Below, piece after piece: positions 1 to 7,136 of a stretch of DNA of 54,252 bases. The stretch is from assembly GCF_030518195.1 (NCBI RefSeq), contig NZ_JAULSC010000025.1, positions 1-54,252 of the forward strand, read 5' to 3'. Position numbers and translations under genes: made by a program. The stretch is from Nocardioides cremeus. Its GTDB lineage: Bacteria; Actinomycetota; Actinomycetes; Propionibacteriales; Nocardioidaceae. The notes below the pieces were generated by a model, which was not told the origin of the DNA, searched no databases, and saw only the letters and a program-made list of their open reading frames with translations. Numbering within the stretch: position 1 is the first letter of the stretch; the number at the start of each line of letters is the position of its first letter.

Positions 1-2
1 GC

Positions 3-176
3 GGGGTGACCCGGCGTCCCCTGCCCAACACCACCGGGGTCCTGCCCGTGCAGGCCAGCAGCCGCTACTACATCGAGTACGACGTCGGCGGCGGCGCGCT
101 GCTGGTCACCGGCTCGCGCGGGGAGCGCTACTACAGCGACGACGCCGGGGCGACGTACGCCCGCGTCGGCCCCTGA
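3..176 (+). CDS. Guanyl-specific ribonuclease-like protein, C-terminal part (5' end outside window)
   Basis: The window opens inside this gene; 57 codons and the TGA stop are visible. The pattern N-x3-VLP-x-Q-x3-YYxEY, then VTG, then YYSDD-x3-TY follows the C-terminal half of the small secreted guanyl-specific ribonucleases (RNase Sa/barnase family, known knowledge). The general-base Glu of the YYxEY strand is present. The Arg before xITG and the catalytic His of the usual GDHYxTF segment appear replaced (LLVTG, DDAGATY), so the domain may be catalytically degenerate. N-terminal secretion signal and partner genes cannot be seen. It converges on the polyprenyl synthase gene across a hairpin. 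Confidence 0.6.
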   Translation, partial: GVTRRPLPNTTGVLPVQASSRYYIEYDVGGGALLVTGSRGERYYSDDAGATYARVGP

Positions 177-180
177 CCTC

Positions 181-252
181 GCCGAGCCGGCGCCAGTTCC
201 TGGCGAGAGCGAGGAACTGGCGCCGGCTCGCGCGGAACTGGCGCCGGCTCGC
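181..252. repeat. 21-bp repeats forming a hairpin between convergent genes
   Basis: Three 21-bp units with core GAGCCGGCGCCAGTTCC occupy 181-201 (plus orientation), 211-231 and 232-252 (inverted). The first and second units pair into a long hairpin with a 9-nt loop. It sits between the convergent ribonuclease-like and idsA stop codons and could work as a bidirectional terminator, although no T-run follows. The same two-direct-plus-one-inverted arrangement recurs at 11864-11948. Confidence 0.8.
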
Positions 253-254
253 GG

Positions 255-1352
255 TCAGACGACGCGCTGGGTGGCCGCGGCGGCGAGCGTGGTGAGGACC
301 GCGCAGGCCTCGGGGTCCAGGCCGCTGCGGTCGAGGGAGTCGGTGGCGCGCTGGGTCAGCGCGGTGATGACCTCCTCGACCTGCGCCTGGGCGCCGGATC
401 CGGAGATGATCGAGCGCAGTCGCTCGACCTGGTCGGCGTCGAGGGGGCGGCCCAGGGCCCGGTCGAGCAGGGCCGCGTCGTCCTCGTCGGCCCCGTCGAG
501 GGCCAGCGCCACCAGTACCGTGCGCTTGCCCTCGACCAGGTCGTCGCCGGCGGGCTTGCCGGTCGTGGCCGGGTCGCCGAAGACGCCCAGCAGGTCGTCG
601 CGCAGCTGGAAGGCCTCGCCCAGCGGCAGGCCGAAGGAGCTCAGCTGCTCCATCGCGGCGCTGTCGGCGCCGGCGAGGGCCGCCCCGACCTGCAGCGGAC
701 GCTCGATCGAGTACTTCGCGGACTTGTAGCGCAGCACCGTCATCGCGGCGTCGACGTCGGCGCGGCCCCGGGCCTGCACCGAGACGTCGAGGAACTGCCC
801 GGCGATCACCTCGGTGCGGCACAGGTCGAGCACCTCGAGGGCCGCGACCACCCGCGGCAGCGGCAGGCCGCAGCCGCGCAGCAGCTCGTCGGACCACGAC
901 AGCAGCAGGTCGCCGAGCAGGATCGCCGCGGCGGCGCCGTACTGCTCGGGGTCGCCGCGCCAGGCGTCGGAGCGGTGCTCGCGCTCGAAGGCGCGGTGCG
1001 TGGCCGGGCGCCCGCGGCGGGTGTCGGAGGCGTCCATCAGGTCGTCGTGCACCAGCGCGCTCGCGTGCAGCAGCTCGAGCGCCGCGCAGGCGCGCACCAG
1101 CGCCTGCTCGTCGACGGGTGCCGCCACGGCCAGGTGGCCCCACCAGCAGAACGCGGCCCGCAGGCGCTTGCCGCCTGCGACCACGGCGCGGGCCTCGGCG
1201 AGCAGCCGCTCGGCGTCGGGGCCCAGCGGGGCCAGGCGGTCGGCCTGCCGGTCGAGGAACTGCTCGAGGGCGTCCTGGACCTGGGCGCGGAAGCCGTCGG
1301 CGTCCCAGGGGGTGCCGGCCGTGCCGGCCGTGCTGGCGGGGGAGTCGCTCAC
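255..1352 (-). CDS. Polyprenyl diphosphate synthase (geranylgeranyl diphosphate synthase-like)
   Basis: 365 residues. It should condense isopentenyl diphosphate with an allylic diphosphate to make a C15-C20 (or longer) isoprenoid precursor for carotenoids, quinones or lipid carriers. The first aspartate-rich motif is DDLMD (in LVHDDLMDASDTRRG) and the second is LRDDLLGVFGD, both intact, as in the trans-prenyltransferase family; ILLGDLLLSWS lies between them. The GTG at 1352 is chosen because a TACTGT -10-like box ends 6 nt upstream, suggesting a leaderless transcript; the open frame extends further but would run into metF. Divergent from metF. A phytoene-desaturase-like gene lies 1 kb away, consistent with carotenoid synthesis, but product chain length cannot be read from the sequence. 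Confidence 0.9.
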   Translation of the reverse strand: MSDSPASTAGTAGTPWDADGFRAQVQDALEQFLDRQADRLAPLGPDAERLLAEARAVVAGGKRLRAAFCWWGHLAVAAPVDEQALVRACAALELLHASALVHDDLMDASDTRRGRPATHRAFEREHRSDAWRGDPEQYGAAAAILLGDLLLSWSDELLRGCGLPLPRVVAALEVLDLCRTEVIAGQFLDVSVQARGRADVDAAMTVLRYKSAKYSIERPLQVGAALAGADSAAMEQLSSFGLPLGEAFQLRDDLLGVFGDPATTGKPAGDDLVEGKRTVLVALALDGADEDDAALLDRALGRPLDADQVERLRSIISGSGAQAQVEEVITALTQRATDSLDRSGLDPEACAVLTTLAAAATQRVV

Positions 1353-1358
1353 CGGATC

Positions 1359-1364
1359 ACAGTA
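1359..1364 (-). promoter_or_regulatory. -10 box of idsA-like gene
   Basis: TACTGT on the minus strand, 6 nt before the GTG start, the spacing expected of a leaderless actinobacterial promoter. No convincing -35. Confidence 0.45.
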
Positions 1365-1427
1365 GGAGACATACCCACAACTGGCGCCGTTGGGTGGACG
1401 CCCACCCCTGGGTGCACAGGTGCTCCA

Positions 1428-1433
1428 TAGAAT
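1428..1433 (+). promoter_or_regulatory. -10 box of metF (leaderless)
   Basis: TAGAAT lies exactly 7 nt upstream of the metF ATG, so transcription would begin at or next to the start codon. There is no Shine-Dalgarno sequence in the gap, which supports leaderless initiation. Confidence 0.55.
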
Positions 1434-1440
1434 CGTCGCC

Positions 1441-2331
1441 ATGACCATCGGCCGCGGACGTGCGCTCACCGACCTGATCGCTGCGGGCGGGCGCTCCTTC
1501 TCGTTCGAGTTCTTCCCGCCCAAGGACGAGGCCGGCGAGGCCCAGCTGTGGGACGCCGTGCGCGCGCTCGAGCCCTACAACCCGACCTTCGTCTCCGTCA
1601 CCTACGGCGCCGGCGGCAGCAGCCGCGGCACCACCGTGCGGCTGACCGGGCGGATCGCCCGCGAGACCTCGATGCTGCCGATGGCCCACCTGACCTGCGT
1701 CGGGCACACCCGCAGCGAGCTCGAGCAGATCCTCGACGAGTACGCCGCCGCCGGCGTGCACCACGTGATGGCCCTGCGCGGCGACCCCACCGAGGGCCCG
1801 CGCGCCGAGTGGACGCCCACCGAGGGCGGCCTCGACCACGCCGACCAGCTGGTCGAGCTGGTCGCCGCGCGTGGTGAGTTCCGCATCGGCGTCGCCGCGT
1901 TCCCCGAGCGGCACCCCTCGTCGGCCTCGCTCGAGCACGACGCCGACGTGCTGGTCGCCAAGGCCCGCGCCGGCGCCGAGTTCGCCGTGACCCAGATGTT
2001 CTTCCGGGCCGCCGACTACTTCTCGCTCGTCGAGCGGGTGCGCGAGCGGGGCGTGGACCTGCCGATCCTGCCGGGCATCATGCCGATCCTGAACCTGCAG
2101 GCCATCCGCCGCCAGGGCGAGCTGATCGGCACCGACGTGCCCGCCGATGTCGTCGAGCGCATCAGCGCCCACGACGGCGACCCGGTCTCGATGCGCGCCG
2201 AGGGCATCACCCAGGCCGCCGAGCTGTGCCAGGAGCTGCTCGAGGGCGGCGCGCCGGGGCTGCACTTCTACACGCTGAACCGGTCGAAGGCCACGCGCGA
2301 GATCTTCGAGAAGCTCGACGTCCGTCCCTGA
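1441..2331 (+). CDS. metF: 5,10-methylenetetrahydrofolate reductase
   Basis: 296 residues, normal bacterial MetF length. It reduces 5,10-methylene-THF to 5-methyl-THF with an FAD cofactor, supplying the methyl group for methionine synthesis in the cytosol. Recognisable MetF landmarks are FEFFPPKDE near the N-terminus, VSVTYGAGGS, HLTCVGHTRSEL, LRGDP, FAVTQMFF and LPGIMP. The C-terminal GLHFYTLNRSKAT is the standard family ending. The ATG at 1441 is preceded by a TAGAAT -10 box at leaderless spacing. Transcribed divergently from the polyprenyl synthase and convergent with the following flavoprotein gene. Confidence 0.95.
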   Translation: MTIGRGRALTDLIAAGGRSFSFEFFPPKDEAGEAQLWDAVRALEPYNPTFVSVTYGAGGSSRGTTVRLTGRIARETSMLPMAHLTCVGHTRSELEQILDEYAAAGVHHVMALRGDPTEGPRAEWTPTEGGLDHADQLVELVAARGEFRIGVAAFPERHPSSASLEHDADVLVAKARAGAEFAVTQMFFRAADYFSLVERVRERGVDLPILPGIMPILNLQAIRRQGELIGTDVPADVVERISAHDGDPVSMRAEGITQAAELCQELLEGGAPGLHFYTLNRSKATREIFEKLDVRP

Positions 2332-2350
2332 GCCTGACGCGGCCGCCGCC

Positions 2351-3652
2351 TCAGGCGGGTCCCACGCGCTGGGCCACCAGGGCCGCCGACAGCCCCACGA
2401 AGGGCAGCCCCGCGCCCGGTGTCGCGTGCGCGCCGGCGGCGTACACACCGGGCACGGGCGTGTCGGGGCCGAGCCGGCGCTGCACCGTGGCGCGGCCCTG
2501 CCACAGCACCCCGAGCGGCGAGCCGCCCCAGGCCTCGACGAGGTCGCGCGGTGAGCGGTCGACCCGGGTGACGACCTGGCCGCGCACGTCGATGCGGTGC
2601 CGCGCCAGCGCGACCAGCACGTCCTCGGCCAGGCGGCCGCGGCCCTGCACGGTCCAGGCGGCGCCGCCGTCGGGGGCCTGGCCGCCGGTGCGCACCACCA
2701 GGGTGGGGTCGCCGTGCAGCACCAGCTCGTGGGGCACCTCGGGCAGGTCGCCGGCCAGCCCCACGTGGCACACGACCGGCGGGATCGCGGGCATCGTGCG
2801 CTCGACCAGCCGGGCCAGCGCCGGCAGGCGACGGGGGTCGATCGCGCAGACGACGACGTCGGCGTCGATCTCGCCGTCGTCGGTGCTGACCGCCACGGCC
2901 CGGCCGCCCCGCACGACGACGTCGCGGACGCCGGTGCCCAGGCGCACGTCGACCCCGCGGGTGCCCATCCGTGCGGCGAGCACCTCGCCGACCCTGGCCA
3001 TCCCGCCGGGCACGGTCCAGGACCCGAAGCGCTGCTCGAGGTAGGCCACCAGGCCCATCCAGGCGGGGACGTCGCGGGTGGCGTGGCCGTCGGTGACGAA
3101 GGGGTGGGCCGCGACGTCGCGCAGCCGGTCGTCCTTGAGCGTGCGGCGCAGCCGCCGCTGCAGGGTCTCGCGCGAGCCCAGCCGCTCCTTGAGCTCGGCC
3201 GGCAGCGAGGCGCGCTCCCACGGCTGCTCGAGGTAGTGGCGGCGCAGCACCTCCCAGTCGTCGGTGTAGGCCGCGACGTGGTCGACCCACGCCTGGCCCT
3301 GGCCGGGGGAGAGCTCCTCGACCGCGCGCAGCTGCCCCGAGCGCGAGCCGCCGGGCAGGGCCAGCTCGGAGCCGTCGACGAAGCGGTGCGTGCGCACCGT
3401 CTCCAGCGCGACCAGGTCGAGCTCGCGCTCGAGCGGGCGTCCGGTCTTGCGGAACAGGTCGCGCAGCACCGCGGGCAGCAGCGTCGAGGTCGGGCCGGCG
3501 TCCCAGCGGTAGCCGTCGGCGTGCACCGAGCCCAGGGCGCCGCCGAGGGTCGCGGCGCGCTCGAGGAGGGTGACGTCGTGGCCGGTCTTGGCGAGCCGGC
3601 CGGCGGTGGCGAGGCCGGCGTACCCGCCACCGACCACCACGACCCTCGCCAC
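2351..3652 (-). CDS. FAD-dependent phytoene desaturase-like oxidoreductase
   Basis: About 433 residues. The N-terminus VVVVGGGYAGLATAGRL is a Rossmann GxGxxG FAD-binding fold, followed by an acidic ERAATLGGALGS segment and DAGPTSTLLP, typical of the CrtI/amine-oxidase-like NAD(P)/FAD flavoproteins. The C-terminal GVYAAGAHATPGAGLPFVGLSAALVA matches the second flavin-binding segment of carotenoid desaturases. A carotenoid or isoprenoid substrate is likely given the prenyl synthase nearby, but the exact reaction is unknown. Two in-frame GTGs exist at 3658 and 3652; a TAGTCT box (3659-3664) abuts the first and lies 6 nt from the second, so 3652 is preferred for a leaderless message. Confidence 0.8.
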   Translation of the reverse strand: MARVVVVGGGYAGLATAGRLAKTGHDVTLLERAATLGGALGSVHADGYRWDAGPTSTLLPAVLRDLFRKTGRPLERELDLVALETVRTHRFVDGSELALPGGSRSGQLRAVEELSPGQGQAWVDHVAAYTDDWEVLRRHYLEQPWERASLPAELKERLGSRETLQRRLRRTLKDDRLRDVAAHPFVTDGHATRDVPAWMGLVAYLEQRFGSWTVPGGMARVGEVLAARMGTRGVDVRLGTGVRDVVVRGGRAVAVSTDDGEIDADVVVCAIDPRRLPALARLVERTMPAIPPVVCHVGLAGDLPEVPHELVLHGDPTLVVRTGGQAPDGGAAWTVQGRGRLAEDVLVALARHRIDVRGQVVTRVDRSPRDLVEAWGGSPLGVLWQGRATVQRRLGPDTPVPGVYAAGAHATPGAGLPFVGLSAALVAQRVGPA

Positions 3653-3658
3653 GGGCAC

Positions 3659-3664
3659 AGACTA
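3659..3664 (-). promoter_or_regulatory. -10 box of the CrtI-like gene
   Basis: TAGTCT on the minus strand directly abuts the upstream GTG and is 6 nt from the GTG at 3652, which helps decide the start codon. Confidence 0.45.
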
Positions 3665-3674
3665 GCCAGGCTGC

Positions 3675-4160
3675 TCAGGCCGGCGGGGACTCGACGTCGA
3701 CGACGCCGGCGCCGGTCATCTCGCGCAGCTCCTCGAAGGAGGTCGAGAAGACCGCGGCGGGGTGGCCGGCGGCCGCCCAGACGACCTCGTGGCGCGCCAG
3801 CCACTCGTCGAGGTACGTCGGCACGGGCGCGGGGTGGGCGAGGGGGGAGACCCCGCCGATCACCTGCCCGGTGTGCTCGCGCACGAAGTCGGCGCCGGCG
3901 CGCGCGAGGCGCTCGACGCCGATGCGCTCCGCGAGCGCGCGCACGTCGACCCGGTGCGCGCCCGAGGTCAGCACCAGCACCGGCGAGCCGCCGGCGTCGA
4001 AGAGCAGGCTGTTGGCGATCGCGCCCACCTCGCAGCCCAGGGCCTCGGCGGCCAGCGCGGCCGTGTGCACGGCGTCGGGCAGGACGACGACCTCGCCGCG
4101 CCCGCCGCGGCGGGCCAGCTCGGTGCGGAACCGGGCGATGCCCGGGTGCTCGGTGCTCAT
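3675..4160 (-). CDS. YbaK/EbsC-type aminoacyl-tRNA deacylase-like protein
   Basis: 161 residues, the usual size of free-standing YbaK/ProXp editing domains, which hydrolyse mischarged aminoacyl-tRNA in trans. Family landmarks are EALGCEVGAIANSLLF, VLVLTSGAHRVD and TGQVIGGVSPLAHP. In the first segment, where YbaK proteins carry a functional Lys (xxKSLxF), this protein has Asn (IANSLLF); I believe this variant occurs in other actinobacterial members, so activity or specificity may differ. The ATG at 4160 is chosen because a TAGGGT box lies 7 nt upstream; longer in-frame extensions lack support. A second paralogue with the Lys retained is at 46635-47129. Confidence 0.8.
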   Translation of the reverse strand: MSTEHPGIARFRTELARRGGRGEVVVLPDAVHTAALAAEALGCEVGAIANSLLFDAGGSPVLVLTSGAHRVDVRALAERIGVERLARAGADFVREHTGQVIGGVSPLAHPAPVPTYLDEWLARHEVVWAAAGHPAAVFSTSFEELREMTGAGVVDVESPPA

Positions 4161-4167
4161 GGCTGCG

Positions 4168-4177
4168 ACCCTAGAGT
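4168..4177. promoter_or_regulatory. Overlapping divergent -10 boxes
   Basis: On the minus strand TAGGGT (4168-4173) lies 7 nt before the ybaK-like ATG. On the plus strand TAGAGT (4172-4177) could serve the membrane protein gene starting at 4233 with a leader of roughly 50 nt. The two boxes share bases. Confidence 0.4.
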
Positions 4178-4232
4178 TCGCACCGGGTGCCCCGCACCCG
4201 GCTGCCGCCCCCGGACCACAGAGAGGGCCGTC

Positions 4233-4736
4233 ATGGACGACGACCGCCTGGAACGACCGCGCGCGCTGAGGGCGTGCCTGCAGCTGCACCTGGTGCTGCT
4301 GGCGCTGGGGGCCCTGACCGTGGTGCTGACGGCGGTGCTGCGCGACGACCTCGTGCTGAACTGGGCGCGGGGGCACCGCTCGGCCGCCGAGATCCTGGAG
4401 CGGCAGGGGCTCGACTACCTGATCGAGGAGCAGCCGATCGCGGTCCCGCAGTTCTTCCCGGTCGCCGCGGTGCTCTTCGTGGTGATGGCGATGCTGATCG
4501 GGGTGCTGCTGGTCTTCTTCCGCAACGGCCACCACTGGGCGCGGGTGTGCCTGGCGGTGCTCGTGGTGATGACCGCGGTGGCGACCCTGAGCGGCATCCG
4601 GGTCGAGCCGCCGCAGGTCTTCGTGGTGCTCAGCTACCTCTCCCTGGTGGTCGAGGTCGCGATCCTGGTCACCATGTTCCATCCCGACACCGACCGCTAC
4701 CTCAGCGCCACGCACGACCGGATCGCCGCCTCCTGA
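4233..4736 (+). CDS. Small integral membrane protein, unknown function
   Basis: 167 residues. Not recognised as a named family. Hydrophobic segments near residues 15-33, 75-97, 104-122 and 132-150 suggest four membrane helices; a roughly 40-residue polar loop (LNWARGHRSAAEILERQGLDYLIEEQPIAVPQ region) separates the first and second. The layout resembles small actinobacterial four-helix membrane proteins. The ATG at 4233 has a GAGAGGG ribosome-binding site at normal spacing. Divergent from the YbaK-like gene; no functional link visible. Confidence 0.75.
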   Translation: MDDDRLERPRALRACLQLHLVLLALGALTVVLTAVLRDDLVLNWARGHRSAAEILERQGLDYLIEEQPIAVPQFFPVAAVLFVVMAMLIGVLLVFFRNGHHWARVCLAVLVVMTAVATLSGIRVEPPQVFVVLSYLSLVVEVAILVTMFHPDTDRYLSATHDRIAAS

Positions 4737-4776
4737 GCCGCCGGTCGCGCTCCTGCACAGGGGCCCGCCACGACCC

Positions 4777-4807
4777 TTGACCCACTGTCGGTGGGGGCGT
4801 GTACCTT
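4777..4807 (+). promoter_or_regulatory. Promoter of the DUF6504 gene
   Basis: A TTGACC -35 (4777-4782) and a TACCTT -10-like hexamer (4802-4807) are separated by 19 nt, longer than ideal. The LexA-type palindrome begins 9 nt after the -10, so a bound repressor would cover the transcription start. Confidence 0.45.
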
Positions 4808-4816
4808 GGGAACAAG

Positions 4817-4834
4817 TTCGAACACAGATTCGAA
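4817..4834. promoter_or_regulatory. Putative LexA box upstream of the DUF6504 gene
   Basis: TTCGAACACAGATTCGAA keeps the CGAAC and TTCG arms of the Gram-positive/actinobacterial SOS box (CGAAC-N4-GTTCG) but deviates in the central half of the second arm. Its place just after a TTGACC-type promoter and the DNA-damage gene content support LexA control; the box is weaker than the one before dnaE2. Confidence 0.65.
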
Positions 4835-4920
4835 CATGCTCCCGGCGGGGGCGACCTCGACCCCGCCTCCGCTGGGGGCTCCAGGCGGACCTGGCGCCCG
4901 GCGCCGGAGAGGTGGCAGTG

Positions 4921-5310
4921 ATGGAGCTGATGCGACGCTACGACGAGCCCGTCGAGGTGCGGTGCGGCCAGCTGGCCGGCGCCGAGACGATGGTCCCCGA
5001 GCAGTTCCTGTGGCGCGGGCGGCTCTGGAAGGTCCGCTCGGTGCTGGAGCACTGGGTGGAGACCGGTGAGTGGTGGCGCCACGCCGGCGTGCGGGCGGTG
5101 CTGGGCTCCGAGGAGCCGGCCGACGGCTCGAGCGCCGAGCAGCCGGCCCGCCCCCGCCCGCTCGAGGAGCTGCTCGCCGAGCGCGCGCTGTGGCGCGTCG
5201 AGGCCGGGCGCGGCGCAGCGGTGCGCGGGGCCGACGACTCCGGCGGGGTCTTCGACCTGGCCCTCGACGTCGACGGCGGGCAGTGGCTGCTCGTCGGCTG
5301 CGCGGACTGA
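4921..5310 (+). CDS. DUF6504 family protein
   Basis: 129 residues, soluble, no membrane segments. The N-terminal MELMRRYDEPVEV and the WRGRLWKVRSVLEHWVET-W-W segment match a small actinobacterial family (DUF6504, recalled from family knowledge) commonly found next to translesion polymerase genes; its biochemical role is unknown. A GGAGAGG Shine-Dalgarno precedes ATG 4921; the frame is open back to 4777 but that part overlaps the promoter and LexA box and is unlikely to be coding. First gene of a probable SOS-controlled unit with the HEPN-like gene 14 nt downstream. Confidence 0.75.
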   Translation: MELMRRYDEPVEVRCGQLAGAETMVPEQFLWRGRLWKVRSVLEHWVETGEWWRHAGVRAVLGSEEPADGSSAEQPARPRPLEELLAERALWRVEAGRGAAVRGADDSGGVFDLALDVDGGQWLLVGCAD

Positions 5311-5324
5311 AGGGGATGTCGGTG

Positions 5325-5780
5325 ATGACCCGCTCCTCCTTCTCCGCGCCCGTGCCGCACCCGCAGGCCCTGCCGGTGACCACGCACTCCTACCTCGCCC
5401 GCGCCGCGGAGTCGCTCGGCGAGGCGATGGCCACCCCCGAGGTCCCGGCCCGCTACGCCGGGGCGCACGTGTCGGCGCTGCGCTCGGCCGCCGCGCTGCT
5501 CTCCGCGCGGGCCCGGCCCGCCGGCCCGCGTCGCCGGGCCCAGAAGAACGCCTGGGTGCTGCTGGCCGAGGTGGCCCCCGAGCTGGCCGAGTGGGCCACG
5601 TTCTTCTCCGCGGGCGCAGCCAAGCGGGCCGCGGCCGAGGCCGGCTCCTCGCGGGCGGTCACCGAGCGCGAGGCCGACGACCTCGTCCGCGACGCCGACC
5701 GGTTCCTCGCCGTGGTCGAGCAGTCCCTGGGGCTGGTGCCGCACCCGCCGCTCCAGGAGCGCATCGCCCGCGCCGGGTGA
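5325..5780 (+). CDS. SAV_6107-family HEPN-like protein
   Basis: 151 residues, all-helical, Ala-rich. The pattern of THSYLARAAESLGEA followed by RYAGAHVSALRSAAALL and a long AWVLLAEVAPELAEWATFF helix matches the SAV_6107 HEPN family (known from actinobacteria, often beside dnaE2). An Rx4H (R-YAGA-H) is visible in the second helix; HEPN RNases use an Rx4-6H motif, but whether this one is catalytic is uncertain. ATG 5325 is preferred over ATG 5316 because the AAGGGG Shine-Dalgarno is 9 nt away from the former and abuts the latter. Likely co-transcribed with the DUF6504 gene behind a LexA-type box. Confidence 0.7.
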   Translation: MTRSSFSAPVPHPQALPVTTHSYLARAAESLGEAMATPEVPARYAGAHVSALRSAAALLSARARPAGPRRRAQKNAWVLLAEVAPELAEWATFFSAGAAKRAAAEAGSSRAVTEREADDLVRDADRFLAVVEQSLGLVPHPPLQERIARAG

Positions 5781-5794
5781 GGCAGGCTGGGCCC

Positions 5795-7027
5795 ATGCCT
5801 CCCGTCCTCGCCCGGCGCCCGCGCCGGCTCGGTGCGCTCCTGCTCGTCGGCGTGCTGGGGCTCCTCCCGTCCTGCGCCGGTCAGGGCTCCGTCGACGAGG
5901 AGGTCGGGCCCACGGGCGGTGCGCGCTCGTTGCTCGACCCCGCCGCCACGGCGGGCGCGAGCGACGTCGCCCAGGCGCTGGCCAGCGCCGACGGCACGGT
6001 GCTGAGCGTCCGCGGGCACCTGGTCGGCCAGCCCGTCGCCCCGGGCGAGGTGGTGCGCGGGTCCTTCCCCTCCGACCTGGCGCTGGCACTGGCCGACGAC
6101 CCGGGGGAGCGCGACCCGGCGCGGATGCTCCTGGTCCAGCTGCCCGCGCAGCTGCGCAGCACCTGGGGGCTGGCCTCGCACCCCGAGCTGCTGGGTGCTG
6201 AGGTGGTGCTCGGCGGCGAGCGGGCGTCGTACTTCTCCGCGCCCGGGCTCAAGCAGGTCGACGCGGTCGCGCTCGTCGGCGCCGCGACGCCCTCCCGGGC
6301 CCCGAGCGCCGCCGGCGACCTGCCCGCGGTGGTGCGTGACTACTACGCCGACGCCGAGGGCCGCACCGGCGAGGACCTGGCCCGGGCGCTGCACGAGATC
6401 ATCTCCACCGACGTCGACCGGCTGAGCTACGACCGGCTGTGGGAGGCGCTGCGCAACACCGACGCCGACCCCGCTGCGCCCGGTCGCGTGATCGAGCTCT
6501 ACACCGGCGACAGCGTGCCGGGCGACGCCAACGGCGGCGACCCGGAGGAGTGGAACCGCGAGCACGTGTGGCCGCAGAGCCGTGGCGGGTTCGGCACCGC
6601 CGCGGGCCCCGGCACCGACCTGCACCACGTGCGCCCGGCCGACGTCAGCGTCAACGCCGACCGCTCCAGCCTTGACTTCGACGACGGCGGCAGCCCCCAG
6701 GGCGAGGCCGCCGACACCTACCGCGACGCCGACTCCTGGGAGCCGCGCGAGGCGGTGAAGGGCGACGTGGCCCGGATGGTGCTCTACATGGCGGTGCGCT
6801 ACGAGGGCGGCGACGGCTTCGCCGACCTCGAGGTCTCCGAGCAGGTGGGCCGGCGCGACCTCGACGCGCTGGGCTACCTCGGTCGGCTCTCGACCCTGCT
6901 GCGCTGGCACGAGCAGGACCCGCCCGACGCCTTCGAGCGCGCCCGCAACGACGCGATCTTCGAGACCTGGCAGGGCAACCGCAACCCCTTCGTCGACCGC
7001 CCGGAGTGGGTTGCCGCGATCTGGTGA
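5795..7027 (+). CDS. Secreted endonuclease I / HNH-type nuclease lipoprotein
   Basis: 410 residues. An Arg-rich start, a hydrophobic stretch and the lipobox LLPSC (Cys about residue 28) indicate a lipoprotein exported to the outer face of the membrane. Residues 50-165 look like a small beta-rich (OB-like) domain. The C-terminal part carries NREHVWPQS, TDLHHVRPADVSVNADRSS and QGNRNPFVDRPEW, the signature of endonuclease I/BsnA-type nucleases of the beta-beta-alpha-metal class, in which the His of EHVWPQS is the catalytic base (family knowledge). It probably degrades extracellular DNA or RNA. It lies 14 nt after the HEPN-like gene, so it may be read from the SOS promoter, or from a weak box (CAGGCT) just before its own ATG. 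Confidence 0.85.
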   Translation: MPPVLARRPRRLGALLLVGVLGLLPSCAGQGSVDEEVGPTGGARSLLDPAATAGASDVAQALASADGTVLSVRGHLVGQPVAPGEVVRGSFPSDLALALADDPGERDPARMLLVQLPAQLRSTWGLASHPELLGAEVVLGGERASYFSAPGLKQVDAVALVGAATPSRAPSAAGDLPAVVRDYYADAEGRTGEDLARALHEIISTDVDRLSYDRLWEALRNTDADPAAPGRVIELYTGDSVPGDANGGDPEEWNREHVWPQSRGGFGTAAGPGTDLHHVRPADVSVNADRSSLDFDDGGSPQGEAADTYRDADSWEPREAVKGDVARMVLYMAVRYEGGDGFADLEVSEQVGRRDLDALGYLGRLSTLLRWHEQDPPDAFERARNDAIFETWQGNRNPFVDRPEWVAAIW

Positions 7028-7034
7028 GGGCGGG

Positions 7035-7064
7035 TTGGCGCCGGGAGCGCGGCGGGGTTAGGCT
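7035..7064 (+). promoter_or_regulatory. dnaE2 promoter
   Basis: TTGGCG (7035-7040) and TAGGCT (7059-7064) are spaced 18 nt, a good actinobacterial promoter. The LexA box begins 9 nt downstream and would overlap the transcription start. Confidence 0.65.
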
Positions 7065-7073
7065 GGACGTCTT

Positions 7074-7091
7074 CTCGAACATGAGTTCGAG
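7074..7091. promoter_or_regulatory. LexA (SOS) box of dnaE2
   Basis: CTCGAACATGAGTTCGAG is an almost perfect palindrome and matches the consensus CGAAC-N4-GTTCG. It lies between the promoter and the dnaE2 start, so LexA would block transcription until DNA damage. Confidence 0.85.
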
Positions 7092-7136
7092 AGGATTGTC
7101 GTCAGGGTCGAGCCGACGCGAGAGGTGGACCGACCC

